Part shown: positions 11,562 through 25,300 of the stretch, in pieces | Position numbering within the stretch: position 1 is the stretch's first letter | How the letters are laid out: each line of letters starts with the position of its first letter | From: Sabellastarte sp. h YS-2021 | Lineage: Eukaryota; Annelida; Polychaeta; Sabellida; Sabellidae | Length of the DNA: 64,000 bases | Direction: 5' to 3' | Assembly: GCA_964017235.1 (NCBI GenBank) | Contig: OZ024931.1 | Span: forward strand, 135,472,033-135,536,032 | Program-made: the position numbers and the translations under genes | Notes under the pieces: generated by a model | The model's input: the letters and a program-made list of their open reading frames with translations, nothing else | The model's database searches: none | Told to the model about the DNA's origin: nothing

Positions 11562-14500
11562 TCTGAAGCCAAAAATTAATTTCATTCATGTTTTGACAAT
11601 AAAAGAGGACATTTTGGGCACATTTGGAACATTACATCTCTGAACAGAAATTATATAACCCAAATAGGGCTGTTAAAATGGTCGAAAAAAGATGTAAATC
11701 AGCCCAAATGAGTAGCAAATGTTGGTCTATAATCCTGAAATTTGGTCAGAATATAGTGTGCAACTAGCTAAATCTGACTGCACAGGTTTTAGAATTACAT
11801 CTGATATAGCAGTGACTACTGGTGTGGTATTTGGACCCCAGCAGGCCTGTAATACGCCTGCTGGGGGGTGCATTAAGATGTACTCATTTCTTGCCCAATA
11901 AGGCAGATGTAAGGCTATAAACCATATTTTTTGCGAGTGTGGGAGCCACTAAGAGAGAATTAAGTAGTGTATTCCTTTAGAAATACACAACAAGCTCAAA
12001 ATGCATGTCTTGGGAGTGCATGTAGCGAGGGTACCACTAAATGGCAAATCAGTTCAAACCACCCCTTAAAGTAGTTGTATCTGGCTCAAATTTTCACAGA
12101 AAACTCAGTTTATATCAGAGAATAAAATTGCATTGGTCTGAACCACTCAAGAGCCATATTAGGAATTTCAGTTTTCGGGGGGTGGGGCTGGTCTGGCCCC
12201 CCCTCATGGAGGTAATGTCAAGTATCTCATAATGTATCAAATCTGAAGCCAAAAATTAATTTCATTCATGTTTTGACAATAAAAGAGGACATTTTGGGCA
12301 CATTTGGAACATTACATCTCTGAACAGAAATTATATAACCCAAATAGGGCTGTTAAAATGGTCGAAAAAAGATGTAAATCAGCCCAAATGAGTAGCAAAT
12401 GTTGGTCTATAATCCTGAAATTTGGTCAGAATATAGTGTGCAACTAGCTAAATCTGACTGCACAGGTTTTAGAATTACATCTGATATAGCAGTGACTACT
12501 GGTGTGGTATTTGGACCCCAGCAGGCCTGTAATACGCCTGCTGGGGGGTGCATTAAGATGTACTCATTTCTTGCCCAATAAGGCAGATGTAAGGCTATAA
12601 ACCATATTTTTTGCGAGTGTGGGAGCCACTAAGAGAGAATTAAGTAGTGTATTCCTTTAGAAATACACAACAAGCTCAAAATGCATGTCTTGGGAGTGCA
12701 TGTAGCGAGGGTACCACTAAATGGCAAATCAGTTCAAACCACCCCTTAAAGTAGTTGTATCTGGCTCAAATTTTCACAGAAAACTCAGTTTATATCAGAG
12801 AATAAAATTGCATTGGTCTGAACCACTCAAGAGCCATATTAGGAATTTCAGTTTTCGGGGGGTGGGGCTGGTCTGGCCCCCCCTCATGGAGGTAATGTCA
12901 AGTATCTCATAATGTATCAAATCTGAAGCCAAAAATTAATTTCATTCATGTTTTGACAATAAAAGAGGACATTTTGGGCACATTTGGAACATTACATCTC
13001 TGAACAGAAATTATATAACCCAAATAGGGCTGTTAAAATGGTCGAAAAAAGATGTAAATCAGCCCAAATGAGTAGCAAATGTTGGTCTATAATCCTGAAA
13101 TTTGGTCAGAATATAGTGTGCAACTAGCTAAATCTGACTGCACAGGTTTTAGAATTACATCTGATATAGCAGTGACTACTGGTGTGGTATTTGGACCCCA
13201 GCAGGCCTGTAATACGCCTGCTGGGGGGTGCATTAAGATGTACTCATTTCTTGCCCAATAAGGCAGATGTAAGGCTATAAACCATATTTTTTGCGAGTGT
13301 GGGAGCCACTAAGAGAGAATTAAGTAGTGTATTCCTTTAGAAATACACAACAAGCTCAAAATGCATGTCTTGGGAGTGCATGTAGCGAGGGTACCACTAA
13401 ATGGCAAATCAGTTCAAACCACCCCTTAAAGTAGTTGTATCTGGCTCAAATTTTCACAGAAAACTCAGTTTATATCAGAGAATAAAATTGCATTGGTCTG
13501 AACCACTCAAGAGCCATATTAGGAATTTCAGTTTTCGGGGGGTGGGGCTGGTCTGGCCCCCCCCTCATGGAGGTAATGTCAAGTATCTCATAATGTATCA
13601 AATCTGAAGCCAAAAATTAATTTCATTCATGTTTTGACAATAAAAGAGGACATTTTGGGCACATTTGGAACATTACATCTCTGAACAGAAATTATATAAC
13701 CCAAATAGGGCTGTTAAAATGGTCGAAAAAAGATGTAAATCAGCCCAAATGAGTAGCAAATGTTGGTCTATAATCCTGAAATTTGGTCAGAATATAGTGT
13801 GCAACTAGCTAAATCTGACTGCACAGGTTTTAGAATTACATCTGATATAGCAGTGACTACTGGTGTGGTATTTGGACCCCAGCAGGCCTGTAATACGCCT
13901 GCTGGGGGGTGCATTAAGATGTACTCATTTCTTGCCCAATAAGGCAGATGTAAGGCTATAAACCATATTTTTTGCGAGTGTGGGAGCCACTAAGAGAGAA
14001 TTAAGTAGTGTATTCCTTTAGAAATACACAACAAGCTCAAAATGCATGTCTTGGGAGTGCATGTAGCGAGGGTACCACTAAATGGCAAATCAGTTCAAAC
14101 CACCCCTTAAAGTAGTTGTATCTGGCTCAAATTTTCACAGAAAACTCAGTTTATATCCGCGAATAAAATTGCATTGGTCTGAACCACTCAAGAGCCATAT
14201 TAGGAATTTCAGTTTTCGGGGGGTGGGGCTGGTCTGGCCCCCCCTCATGGAGGTAATGTCAAGTATCTCATAATGTATCAAATCTGAAGCCAAAAATTAA
14301 TTTCATTCATGTTTTGACAATAAAAGAGGACATTTTGGGCACATTTGGAACATTACATCTCTGAACAGAAATTATATAACCCAAATAGGGCTGTTAAAAT
14401 GGTCGAAAAAAGATGTAAATCAGCCCAAATGAGTAGCAAATGTTGGTCTATAATCCTGAAATTTGGTCAGAATATAGTGTGCAACTAGCTAAATCTGACT

Positions 14501-15642
14501 GCACAGGTTTTAGAATTACATCTGATATAGCAGTGACTACTGGTGTGGTATTTGGACCCCAGCAGGCCTGTAATACGCCTGCTGGGGGGTGCATTAAGAT
14601 GTACTCATTTCTTGCCCAATAAGGCAGATGTAAGGCTATAAACCATATTTTTTGCGAGTGTGGGAGCCACTAAGAGAGAATTAAGTAGTGTATTCCTTTA
14701 GAAATACACAACAAGCTCAAAATGCATGTCTTGGGAGTGCATGTAGCGAGGGTACCACTAAATGGCAAATCAGTTCAAACCACCCCTTAAAGTAGTTGTA
14801 TCTGGCTCAAATTTTCACAGAAAACTCAGTTTATATCAGAGAATAAAATTGCATTGGTCTGAACCACTCAAGAGCCATATTAGGAATTTCAGTTTTCGGG
14901 GGGTGGGGCTGGTCTGGCCCCCCCTCATGGAGGTAATGTCAAGTATCTCATAATGTATCAAATCTGAAGCCAAAAATTAATTTCATTCATGTTTTGACAA
15001 TAAAAGAGGACATTTTGGGCACATTTGGAACATTACATCTCTGAACAGAAATTATATAACCCAAATAGGGCTGTTAAAATGGTCGAAAAAAGATGTAAAT
15101 CAGCCCAAATGAGTAGCAAATGTTGGTCTATAATCCTGAAATTTGGTCAGAATATAGTGTGCAACTAGCTAAATCTGACTGCACAGGTTTTAGAATTACA
15201 TCTGATATAGCAGTGACTACTGGTGTGGTATTTGGACCCCAGCAGGCCTGTAATACGCCTGCTGGGGGGTGCATTAAGATGTACTCATTTCTTGCCCAAT
15301 AAGGCAGATGTAAGGCTATAAACCATATTTTTTGCGAGTGTGGGAGCCACTAAGAGAGAATTAAGTAGTGTATTCCTTTAGAAATACACAACAAGCTCAA
15401 AATGCATGTCTTGGGAGTGCATGTAGCGAGGGTACCACTAAATGGCAAATCAGTTCAAACCACCCCTTAAAGTAGTTGTATCTGGCTCAAATTTTCACAG
15501 AAAACTCAGTTTATATCAGAGAATAAAATTGCATTGGTCTGAACCACTCAAGAGCCATATTAGGAATTTCAGTTTTCGGGGGGTGGGGCTGGTCTGGCCC
15601 CCCCTCATGGAGGTAATGTCAAGTATCTCATAATGTATCAAA

Positions 15643-16324
15643 TCTGAAGCCAAAAATTAATTTCATTCATGTTTTGACAATAAAAGAGGACATTTTGGGC
15701 ACATTTGGAACATTACATCTCTGAACAGAAATTATATAACCCAAATAGGGCTGTTAAAATGGTCGAAAAAAGATGTAAATCAGCCCAAATGAGTAGCAAA
15801 TGTTGGTCTATAATCCTGAAATTTGGTCAGAATATAGTGTGCAACTAGCTAAATCTGACTGCACAGGTTTTAGAATTACATCTGATATAGCAGTGACTAC
15901 TGGTGTGGTATTTGGACCCCAGCAGGCCTGTAATACGCCTGCTGGGGGGTGCATTAAGATGTACTCATTTCTTGCCCAATAAGGCAGATGTAAGGCTATA
16001 AAACATATTTTTTGCGAGTGTGGGAGCCACTAAGAGAGAATTAAGTAGTGTATTCCTTTAGAAATACACAACAAGCTCAAAATGCATGTCTTGGGAGTGC
16101 ATGTAGCGAGGGTACCACTAAATGGCAAATCAGTTCAAACCACCCCTTAAAGTAGTTGTATCTGGCTCAAATTTTCACAGAAAACTCAGTTTATATCAGA
16201 GAATAAAATTGCATTGGTCTGAACCACTCAAGAGCCATATTAGGAATTTCAGTTTTCGGGGGGTGGGGCTGGTCTGCCCCCCCCCCTCATGGAGGTAATG
16301 TCAAGTATCTCATAATGTATCAAA
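15643..16324 (+). repeat. Length-variant unit 24 (682 bp, 10-C run)
   Basis: The block before CTCATGG reads CTG followed by ten C residues, combining a two-base gain with a G to C change at the start of the run. It also has a private AAACATATT (consensus AAACCATATT with C to A). This is the longest C-run seen in the window. Confidence 0.8.
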
Positions 16325-19300
16325 TCTGAAGCCAAAAATTAATTTCATTCATGTTTTGACAATAAAAGAGGACATTTTGGGCACATTTGGAACATTACAT
16401 CTCTGAACAGAAATTATATAACCCAAATAGGGCTGTTAAAATGGTCGAAAAAAGATGTAAATCAGCCCAAATGAGTAGCAAATGTTGGTCTATAATCCTG
16501 AAATTTGGTCAGAATATAGTGTGCAACTAGCTAAATCTGACTGCACAGGTTTTAGAATTACATCTGATATAGCAGTGACTACTGGTGTGGTATTTGGACC
16601 CCAGCAGGCCTGTAATACGCCTGCTGAGGGGTGCATTAAGATGTACTCATTTCTTGCCCAATAAGGCAGATGTAAGGCTATAAACCATATTTTTTGCGAG
16701 TGTGGGAGCCACTAAGAGAGAATTAAGTAGTGTATTCCTTTAGAAATACACAACAAGCTCAAAATGCATGTCTTGGGAGTGCATATAGCGAGGGTACCAC
16801 TAAATGGCAAATCAGTTCAAACCACCCCTTAAAGTAGTTGTATCTGGCTCAAATTTTCACAGAAAACTCAGTTTATATCAGAGAATAAAATTGCATTGGT
16901 CTGAACCACTCAAGAGCCATATTAGGAATTTCAGTTTTCGGGGGGTGGGGCTGGTCTGGCCCCCCCTCATGGAGGTAATGTCAAGTATCTCATAATGTAT
17001 CAAATCTGAAGCCAAAAATTAATTTTATTCATGTTTTGACAATAAAAGAGGACATTTTGGGCACATTTAGAACATTACATCTCTGAACAGAAATTATATA
17101 ACCCAAATAGGGCTGTTAAAATGGTCGAAAAAAGATGTAAATCAGCCCAAATGAGTAGCAAATGTTGGTCTATAATCCTGAAATTTGGTCAGAATATAGT
17201 GTGCAACTAGCTAAATCTGACTGCACAGGTTTTAGAATTACATCTGATATAGCAGTGACTACTGGTGTGGTATTTGGACCCCAGCAGGCCTGTAATACGC
17301 CTGCTGGGGGGTGCATTAAGATGTACTCATTTCTTGCCCAATAAGGCAGATGTAAGGCTATAAACCATATTTTTTGCGAGTGTGGGAGCCACTAAGAGAG
17401 AATTAAGTAGTGTATTCCTTTAGAAATACACAACAAGCTCAAAATGCATGTCTTGGGAGTGCATGTAGCGAGGGTACCACTAAATGGCAAATCAGTTCAA
17501 ACCACCCCTTAAAGTAGTTGTATCTGGCTCAAATTTTCACAGAAAACTCAGTTTATATCAGAGAATAAAATTGCATTGGTCTGAACCACTCAAGAGCCAT
17601 ATTAGGAATTTCAGTTTTCGGGGGGTGGGGCTGGTCTGGCCCCCCCTCATGGAGGTAATGTCAAGTATCTCATAATGTATCAAATCTGAAGCCAAAAATT
17701 AATTTCATTCATGTTTTGACAATAAAAGAGGACATTTTGGGCACATTTGGAACATTACATCTCTGAACAGAAATTATATAACCCAAATAGGGCTGTTAAA
17801 ATGGTCGAAAAAAGATGTAAATCAGCCCAAATGAGTAGCAAATGTTGGTCTATAATCCTGAAATTTGGTCAGAATATAGTGTGCAACTAGCTAAATCTGA
17901 CTGCACAGGTTTTAGAATTACATCTGATATAGCAGTGACTACTGGTGTGGTATTTGGACCCCAGCAGGCCTGTAATACGCCTGCTGGGGGGTGCATTAAG
18001 ATGTACTCATTTCTTGCCCAATAAGGCAGATGTAAGGCTATAAACCATATTTTTTGCGAGTGTGGGAGCCACTAAGAGAGAATTAAGTAGTGTATTCCTT
18101 TAGAAATACACAACAAGCTCAAAATGCATGTCTTGGGAGTGCATGTAGCGAGGGTACCACTAAATGGCAAATCAGTTCAAACCACCCCTTAAAGTAGTTG
18201 TATCTGGCTCAAATTTTCACAGAAAACTCAGTTTATATCAGAGAATAAAATTGCATTGGTCTGAACCACTCAAGAGCCATATTAGGAATTTCAGTTTTCG
18301 GGGGGTGGGGCTGGTCTGGCCCCCCCTCATGGAGGTAATGTCAAGTATCTCATAATGTATCAAATCTGAAGCCAAAAATTAATTTCATTCATGTTTTGAC
18401 AATAAAAGAGGACATTTTGGGCACATTTGGAAAATTACATCTCTGAACAGAAATTATATAACCCAAATAGGGCTGTTAAAATGGTCGAAAAAAGATGTAA
18501 ATCAGCCCAAATGAGTAGCAAATGTTGGTCTATAATCCTGAAATTTGGTCAGAATATAGTGTGCAACTAGCTAAATCTGACTGCACAGGTTTTAGAATTA
18601 CATCTGATATAGCAGTGACTACTGGTGTGGTATTTGGACCCCAGCAGGCCTGTAATACGCCTGCTGGGGGGTGCATTAAGATGTACTCATTTCTTGCCCA
18701 ATAAGGCAGATGTAAGGCTATAAACCATATTTTTTGCGAGTGTGGGAGCCACTAAGAGAGAATTAAGTAGTGTATTCCTTTAGAAATACACAACAAGCTC
18801 AAAATGCATGTCTTGGGAGTGCATGTAGCGAGGGTACCACTAAATGGCAAATCAGTTCAAACCACCCCTTAAAGTAGTTGTATCTGGCTCAAATTTTCAC
18901 AGAAAACTCAGTTTATATCAGAGAATAAAATTGCATTGGTCTGAACCACTCAAGAGCCATATTAGGAATTTCAGTTTTCGGGGGGTGGGGCTGGTCTGGC
19001 CCCCCCTCATGGAGGTAATGTCAAGTATCTCATAATGTATCAAATCTGAAGCCAAAAATTAATTTCATTCATGTTTTGACAATAAAAGAGGACATTTTGG
19101 GCACATTTAGAACATTACATCTCTGAACAGAAATTATATAACCCAAATAGGGCTGTTAAAATGGTCGAAAAAAGATGTAAATCAGCCCAAATGAGTAGCA
19201 AATGTTGGTCTATAATCCTGAAATTTGGTCAGAATATAGTGTGCAACTAGCTAAATCTGACTGCACAGGTTTTAGAATTACATCTGATATAGCAGTGACT

Positions 19301-22300
19301 ACTGGTGTGGTATTTGGACCCCAGCAGGCCTGTAATACGCCTGCTGGGGGGTGCATTAAGATGTACTCATTTCTTGCCCAATAAGGCAGATGTAAGGCTA
19401 TAAACCATATTTTTTGCGAGTGTGGGAGCCACTAAGAGAGAATTAAGTAGTGTATTCCTTTAGAAATACACAACAAGCTCAAAATGCATGTCTTGGGAGT
19501 GCATGTAGCGAGGGTACCACTAAATGGCAAATCAGTTCAAACCACCCCTTAAAGTAGTTGTATCTGGCTCAAATTTTCACAGAAAACTCAGTTTATATCA
19601 GAGAATAAAATTGCATTGGTCTGAACCACTCAAGAGCCATATTAGGAATTTCAGTTTTCGGGGGGTGGGGCTGGTCTGGCCCCCCCTCATGGAGGTAATG
19701 TCAAGTATCTCATAATGTATCAAATCTGAAGCCAAAAATTAATTTCATTCATGTTTTGACAATAAAAGAGGACATTTTGGGCACATTTGGAACATTACAT
19801 CTCTGAACAGAAATTATATAACCCAAATAGGGCTGTTAAAATGGTCGAAAAAAGATGTAAATCAGCCCAAATGAGTAGCAAATGTTGGTCTATAATCCTG
19901 AAATTTGGTCAGAATATAGTGTGCAACTAGCTAAATCTGACTGCACAGGTTTTAGAATTACATCTGATATAGCAGTGACTACTGGTGTGGTATTTGGACC
20001 CCAGCAGGCCTGTAATACGCCTGCTGGGGGGTGCATTAAGATGTACTCATTTCTTGCCCAATAAGGCAGATGTAAGGCTATAAACCATATTTTTTGCGAG
20101 TGTGGGAGCCACTAAGAGAGAATTAAGTAGTGTATTCCTTTAGAAATACACAACAAGCTCAAAATGCATGTCTTGGGAGTGCATGTAGCGAGGGTACCAC
20201 TAAATGGCAAATCAGTTCAAACCACCCCTTAAAGTAGTTGTATCTGGCTCAAATTTTCACAGAAAACTCAGTTTATATCAGAGAATAAAATTGCATTGGT
20301 CTGAACCACTCAAGAGCCATATTAGGAATTTCAGTTTTCGGGGGGTGGGGCTGGTCTGGCCCCCCCTCATGGAGGTAATGTCAAGTATCTCATAATGTAT
20401 CAAATCTGAAGCCAAAAATTAATTTCATTCATGTTTTGACAATAAAAGAGGACATTTTGGGCACATTTGGAACATTACATCTCTGAACAGAAATTATATA
20501 ACCCAAATAGGGCTGTTAAAATGGTCGAAAAAAGATGTAAATCAGCCCAAATGAGTAGCAAATGTTGGTCTATAATCCTGAAATTTGGTCAGAATATAGT
20601 GTGCAACTAGCTAAATCTGACTGCACAGGTTTTAGAATTACATCTGATATAGCAGTGACTACTGGTGTGGTATTTGGACCCCAGCAGGCCTGTAATACGC
20701 CTGCTGGGGGGTGCATTAAGATGTACTCATTTCTTGCCCAATAAGGCAGATGTAAGGCTATAAACCATATTTTTTGCGAGTGTGGGAGCCACTAAGAGAG
20801 AATTAAGTAGTGTATTCCTTTAGAAATACACAACAAGCTCAAAATGCATGTCTTGGGAGTGCATGTAGCGAGGGTACCACTAAATGGCAAATCAGTTCAA
20901 ACCACCCCTTAAAGTAGTTGTATCTGGCTCAAATTTTCACAGAAAACTCAGTTTATATCAGAGAATAAAATTGCATTGGTCTGAACCACTCAAGAGCCAT
21001 ATTAGGAATTTCAGTTTTCGGGGGGTGGGGCTGGTCTGGCCCCCCCCTCATGGAGGTAATGTCAAGTATCTCATAATGTATCAAATCTGAAGCCAAAAAT
21101 TAATTTCATTCATGTTTTGACAATAAAAGAGGACATTTTGGGCACATTTGGAACATTACATCTCTGAACAGAAATTATATAACCCAAATAGGGCTGTTAA
21201 AATGGTCGAAAAAAGATGTAAATCAGCCCAAATGAGTAGCAAATGTTGGTCTATAATCCTGAAATTTGGTCAGAATATAGTGTGCAACTAGCTACATCTG
21301 ACTGCACAGGTTTTAGAATTACATCTGATATAGCAGTGACTACTGGTGTGGTATTTGGACCCCAGCAGGCCTGTAATACGCCTGCTGGGGGGTGCATTAA
21401 GATGTACTCATTTCTTGCCCAATAAGGCAGATGTAAGGCTATAAACCATATTTTTTGCGAGTGTGGGAGCCACTAAGAGAGAATTAAGTAGTGTATTCCT
21501 TTAGAAATACACAACAAGCTCAAAATGCATGTCTTGGGAGTGCATATAGCGAGGGTACCACTAAATGGCAAATCAGTTCAAACCACCCCTTAAAGTAGTT
21601 GTATCTGGCTCAAATTTTCACAGAAAACTCAGTTTATATCAGAGAATAAAATTGCATTGGTCTGAACCACTCAAGAGCCATATTAGGAATTTCAGTTTTC
21701 GGGGGGTGGGGCTGGTCTGGCCCCCCCTCATGGAGGTAATGTCAAGTATCTCATAATGTATCAAATCTGAAGCCAAAAATTAATTTCATTCATGTTTTGA
21801 CAATAAAAGAGGACATTTTGGGCACATTTAGAACATTACATCTCTGAACAGAAATTATATAACCCAAATAGGGCTGTTAAAATGGTCGAAAAAAGATGTA
21901 AATCAGCCCAAATGAGTAGCAAATGTTGGTCTATAATCCTGAAATTTGGTCAGAATATAGTGTGCAACTAGCTAAATCTGACTGCACAGGTTTTAGAATT
22001 ACATCTGATATAGCAGTGACTACTGGTGTGGTATTTGGACCCCAGCAGGCCTGTAATACGCCTGCTGGGGGGTGCATTAAGATGTACTCATTTCTTGCCC
22101 AATAAGGCAGATGTAAGGCTATAAACCATATTTTTTGCGAGTGTGGGAGCCACTAAGAGAGAATTAAGTAGTGTATTCCTTTAGAAATACACAACAAGCT
22201 CAAAATGCATGTCTTGGGAGTGCATGTAGCGAGGGTACCACTAAATGGCAAATCAGTTCAAACCACCCCTTAAAGTAGTTGTATCTGGCTCAAATTTTCA

Positions 22301-25300
22301 CAGAAAACTCAGTTTATATCAGAGAATAAAATTGCATTGGTCTGAACCACTCAAGAGCCATATTAGGAATTTCAGTTTTCGGGGGGTGGGGCTGGTCTGG
22401 CCCCCCCTCATGGAGGTAATGTCAAGTATCTCATAATGTATCAAATCTGAAGCCAAAAATTAATTTCATTCATGTTTTGACAATAAAAGAGGACATTTTG
22501 GGCACATTTGGAACATTACATCTCTGAACAGAAATTATATAACCCAAATAGGGCTGTTAAAATGGTCGAAAAAAGATGTAAATCAGCCCAAATGAGTAGC
22601 AAATGTTGGTCTATAATCCTGAAATTTGGTCAGAATATAGTGTGCAACTAGCTAAATCTGACTGCACAGGTTTTAGAATTACATCTGATATAGCAGTGAC
22701 TACTGGTGTGGTATTTGGACCCCAGCAGGCCTGTAATACGCCTGCTGGGGGGTGCATTAAGATGTACTCATTTCTTGCCCAATAAGGCAGATGTAAGGCT
22801 ATAAACCATATTTTTTGCGAGTGTGGGAGCCACTAAGAGAGAATTAAGTAGTGTATTCCTTTAGAAATACACAACAAGCTCAAAATGCATGTCTTGGGAG
22901 TGCATGTAGCGAGGGTACCACTAAATGGCAAATCAGTTCAAACCACCCCTTAAAGTAGTTGTATCTGGCTCAAATTTTCACAGAAAACTCAGTTTATATC
23001 AGAGAATAAAATTGCATTGGTCTGAACCACTCAAGAGCCATATTAGGAATTTCAGTTTTCGGGGGGTGGGGCTGGTCTGGCCCCCCCTCATGGAGGTAAT
23101 GTCAAGTATCTCATAATGTATCAAATCTGAAGCCAAAAATTAATTTCATTCATGTTTTGACAATAAAAGAGGACATTTTGGGCACATTTGGAACATTACA
23201 TCTCTGAACAGAAATTATATAACCCAAATAGGGCTGTTAAAATGGTCGAAAAAAGATGTAAATCAGCCCAAATGAGTAGCAAATGTTGGTCTATAATCCT
23301 GAAATTTGGTCAGAATATAGTGTGCAACTAGCTAAATCTGACTGCACAGGTTTTAGAATTACATCTGATATAGCAGTGACTACTGGTGTGGTATTTGGAC
23401 CCCAGCAGGCCTGTAATACGCCTGCTGGGGGGTGCATTAAGATGTACTCATTTCTTGCCCAATAAGGCAGATGTAAGGCTATAAACCATATTTTTTGCGA
23501 GTGTGGGAGCCACTAAGAGAGAATTAAGTAGTGTATTCCTTTAGAAATACACAACAAGCTCAAAATGCATGTCTTGGGAGTGCATGTAGCGAGGGTACCA
23601 CTAAATGGCAAATCAGTTCAAACCACCCCTTAAAGTAGTTGTATCTGGCTCAAATTTTCACAGAAAACTCAGTTTATATCAGAGAATAAAATTGCATTGG
23701 TCTGAACCACTCAAGAGCCATATTAGGAATTTCAGTTTTCGGGGGGTGGGGCTGGTCTGGCCCCCCCTCATGGAGGTAATGTCAAGTATCTCATAATGTA
23801 TCAAATCTGAAGCCAAAAATTAATTTCATTCATGTTTTGACAATAAAAGAGGACATTTTGGGCACATTTGGAACATTACATCTCTGAACAGAAATTATAT
23901 AACCCAAATAGGGCTGTTAAAATGGTCGAAAAAAGATGTAAATCAGCCCAAATGAGTAGCAAATGTTGGTCTATAATCCTGAAATTTGGTCAGAATATAG
24001 TGTGCAACTAGCTAAATCTGACTGCACAGGTTTTAGAATTACATCTGATATAGCAGTGACTACTGGTGTGGTATTTGGACCCCAGCAGGCCTGTAATACG
24101 CCTGCTGGGGGGTGCATTAAGATGTACTCATTTCTTGCCCAATAAGGCAGATGTAAGGCTATAAACCATATTTTTTGCGAGTGTGGGAGCCACTAAGAGA
24201 GAATTAAGTAGTGTATTCCTTTAGAAATACACAACAAGCTCAAAATGCATGTCTTGGGAGTGCATGTAGCGAGGGTACCACTAAATGGCAAATCAGTTCA
24301 AACCACCCCTTAAAGTAGTTGTATCTGGCTCAAATTTTCACAGAAAACTCAGTTTATATCAGAGAATAAAATTGCATTGGTCTGAACCACTCAAGAGCCA
24401 TATTAGGAATTTCAGTTTTCGGGGGGTGGGGCTGGTCTGGCCCCCCCTCATGGAGGTAATGTCAAGTATCTCATAATGTATCAAATCTGAAGCCAAAAAT
24501 TAATTTCATTCATGTTTTGACAATAAAAGAGGACATTTTGGGCACATTTGGAACATTACATCTCTGAACAGAAATTATATAACCCAAATAGGGCTGTTAA
24601 AATGGTCGAAAAAAGATGTAAATCAGCCCAAATGAGTAGCAAATGTTGGTCTATAATCCTGAAATTTGGTCAGAATATAGTGTGCAACTAGCTAAATCTG
24701 ACTGCACAGGTTTTAGAATTACATCTGATATAGCAGTGACTACTGGTGTGGTATTTGGACCCCAGCAGGCCTGTAATACGCCTGCTGGGGGGGTGCATTA
24801 AGATGTACTCATTTCTTGCCCAATAAGGCAGATGTAAGGCTATAAACCATATTTTTTGCGAGTGTGGGAGCCACTAAGAGAGAATTAAGTAGTGTATTCC
24901 TTTAGAAATACACAACAAGCTCAAAATGCATGTCTTGGGAGTGCATGTAGCGAGGGTACCACTAAATGGCAAATCAGTTCAAACCACCCCTTAAAGTAGT
25001 TGTATCTGGCTCAAATTTTCACAGAAAACTCAGTTTACATCAGAGAATAAAATTGCATTGGTCTGAACCACTCAAGAGCCATATTAGGAATTTCAGTTTT
25101 CGGGGGGTGGGGCTGGTCTGGCCCCCCCTCATGGAGGTAATGTCAAGTATCTCATAATGTATCAAATCTGAAGCCAAAAATTAATTTCATTCATGTTTTG
25201 ACAATAAAAGAGGACATTTTGGGCACATTTGGAACATTACATCTCTGAACAGAAATTATATAACCCAAATAGGGCTGTTAAAATGGTCGAAAAAAGATGT

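Larger units (their letters stand above)
1..24485 (+). repeat. Domain I: near-homogeneous monomers (units 1-36)
   Basis: Units 1-36 share TATATC at offset ~550 (only unit 1 has TACATC) and mostly 7-C, 6-G and 6-T runs. Length exceptions are unit 13 (8161, 7-T, 681 bp), unit 20 (12922, 8-C), unit 24 (15643, 10-C, 682 bp) and unit 31 (20405, 8-C). Scattered shared variants reveal old block duplications: TTTAGAAC at offset 61-68 in units 1, 3, 5, 13, 16, 26, 29 and 33; GTGTGGCTGG at offset 621-630 in units 3, 5, 8, 13 and 16. Outside the dimer blocks, variants are mostly private to one unit, for example CCTTAAAT in unit 11 (6801) and GGAAAATT in unit 28 (18365). Confidence 0.85.
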
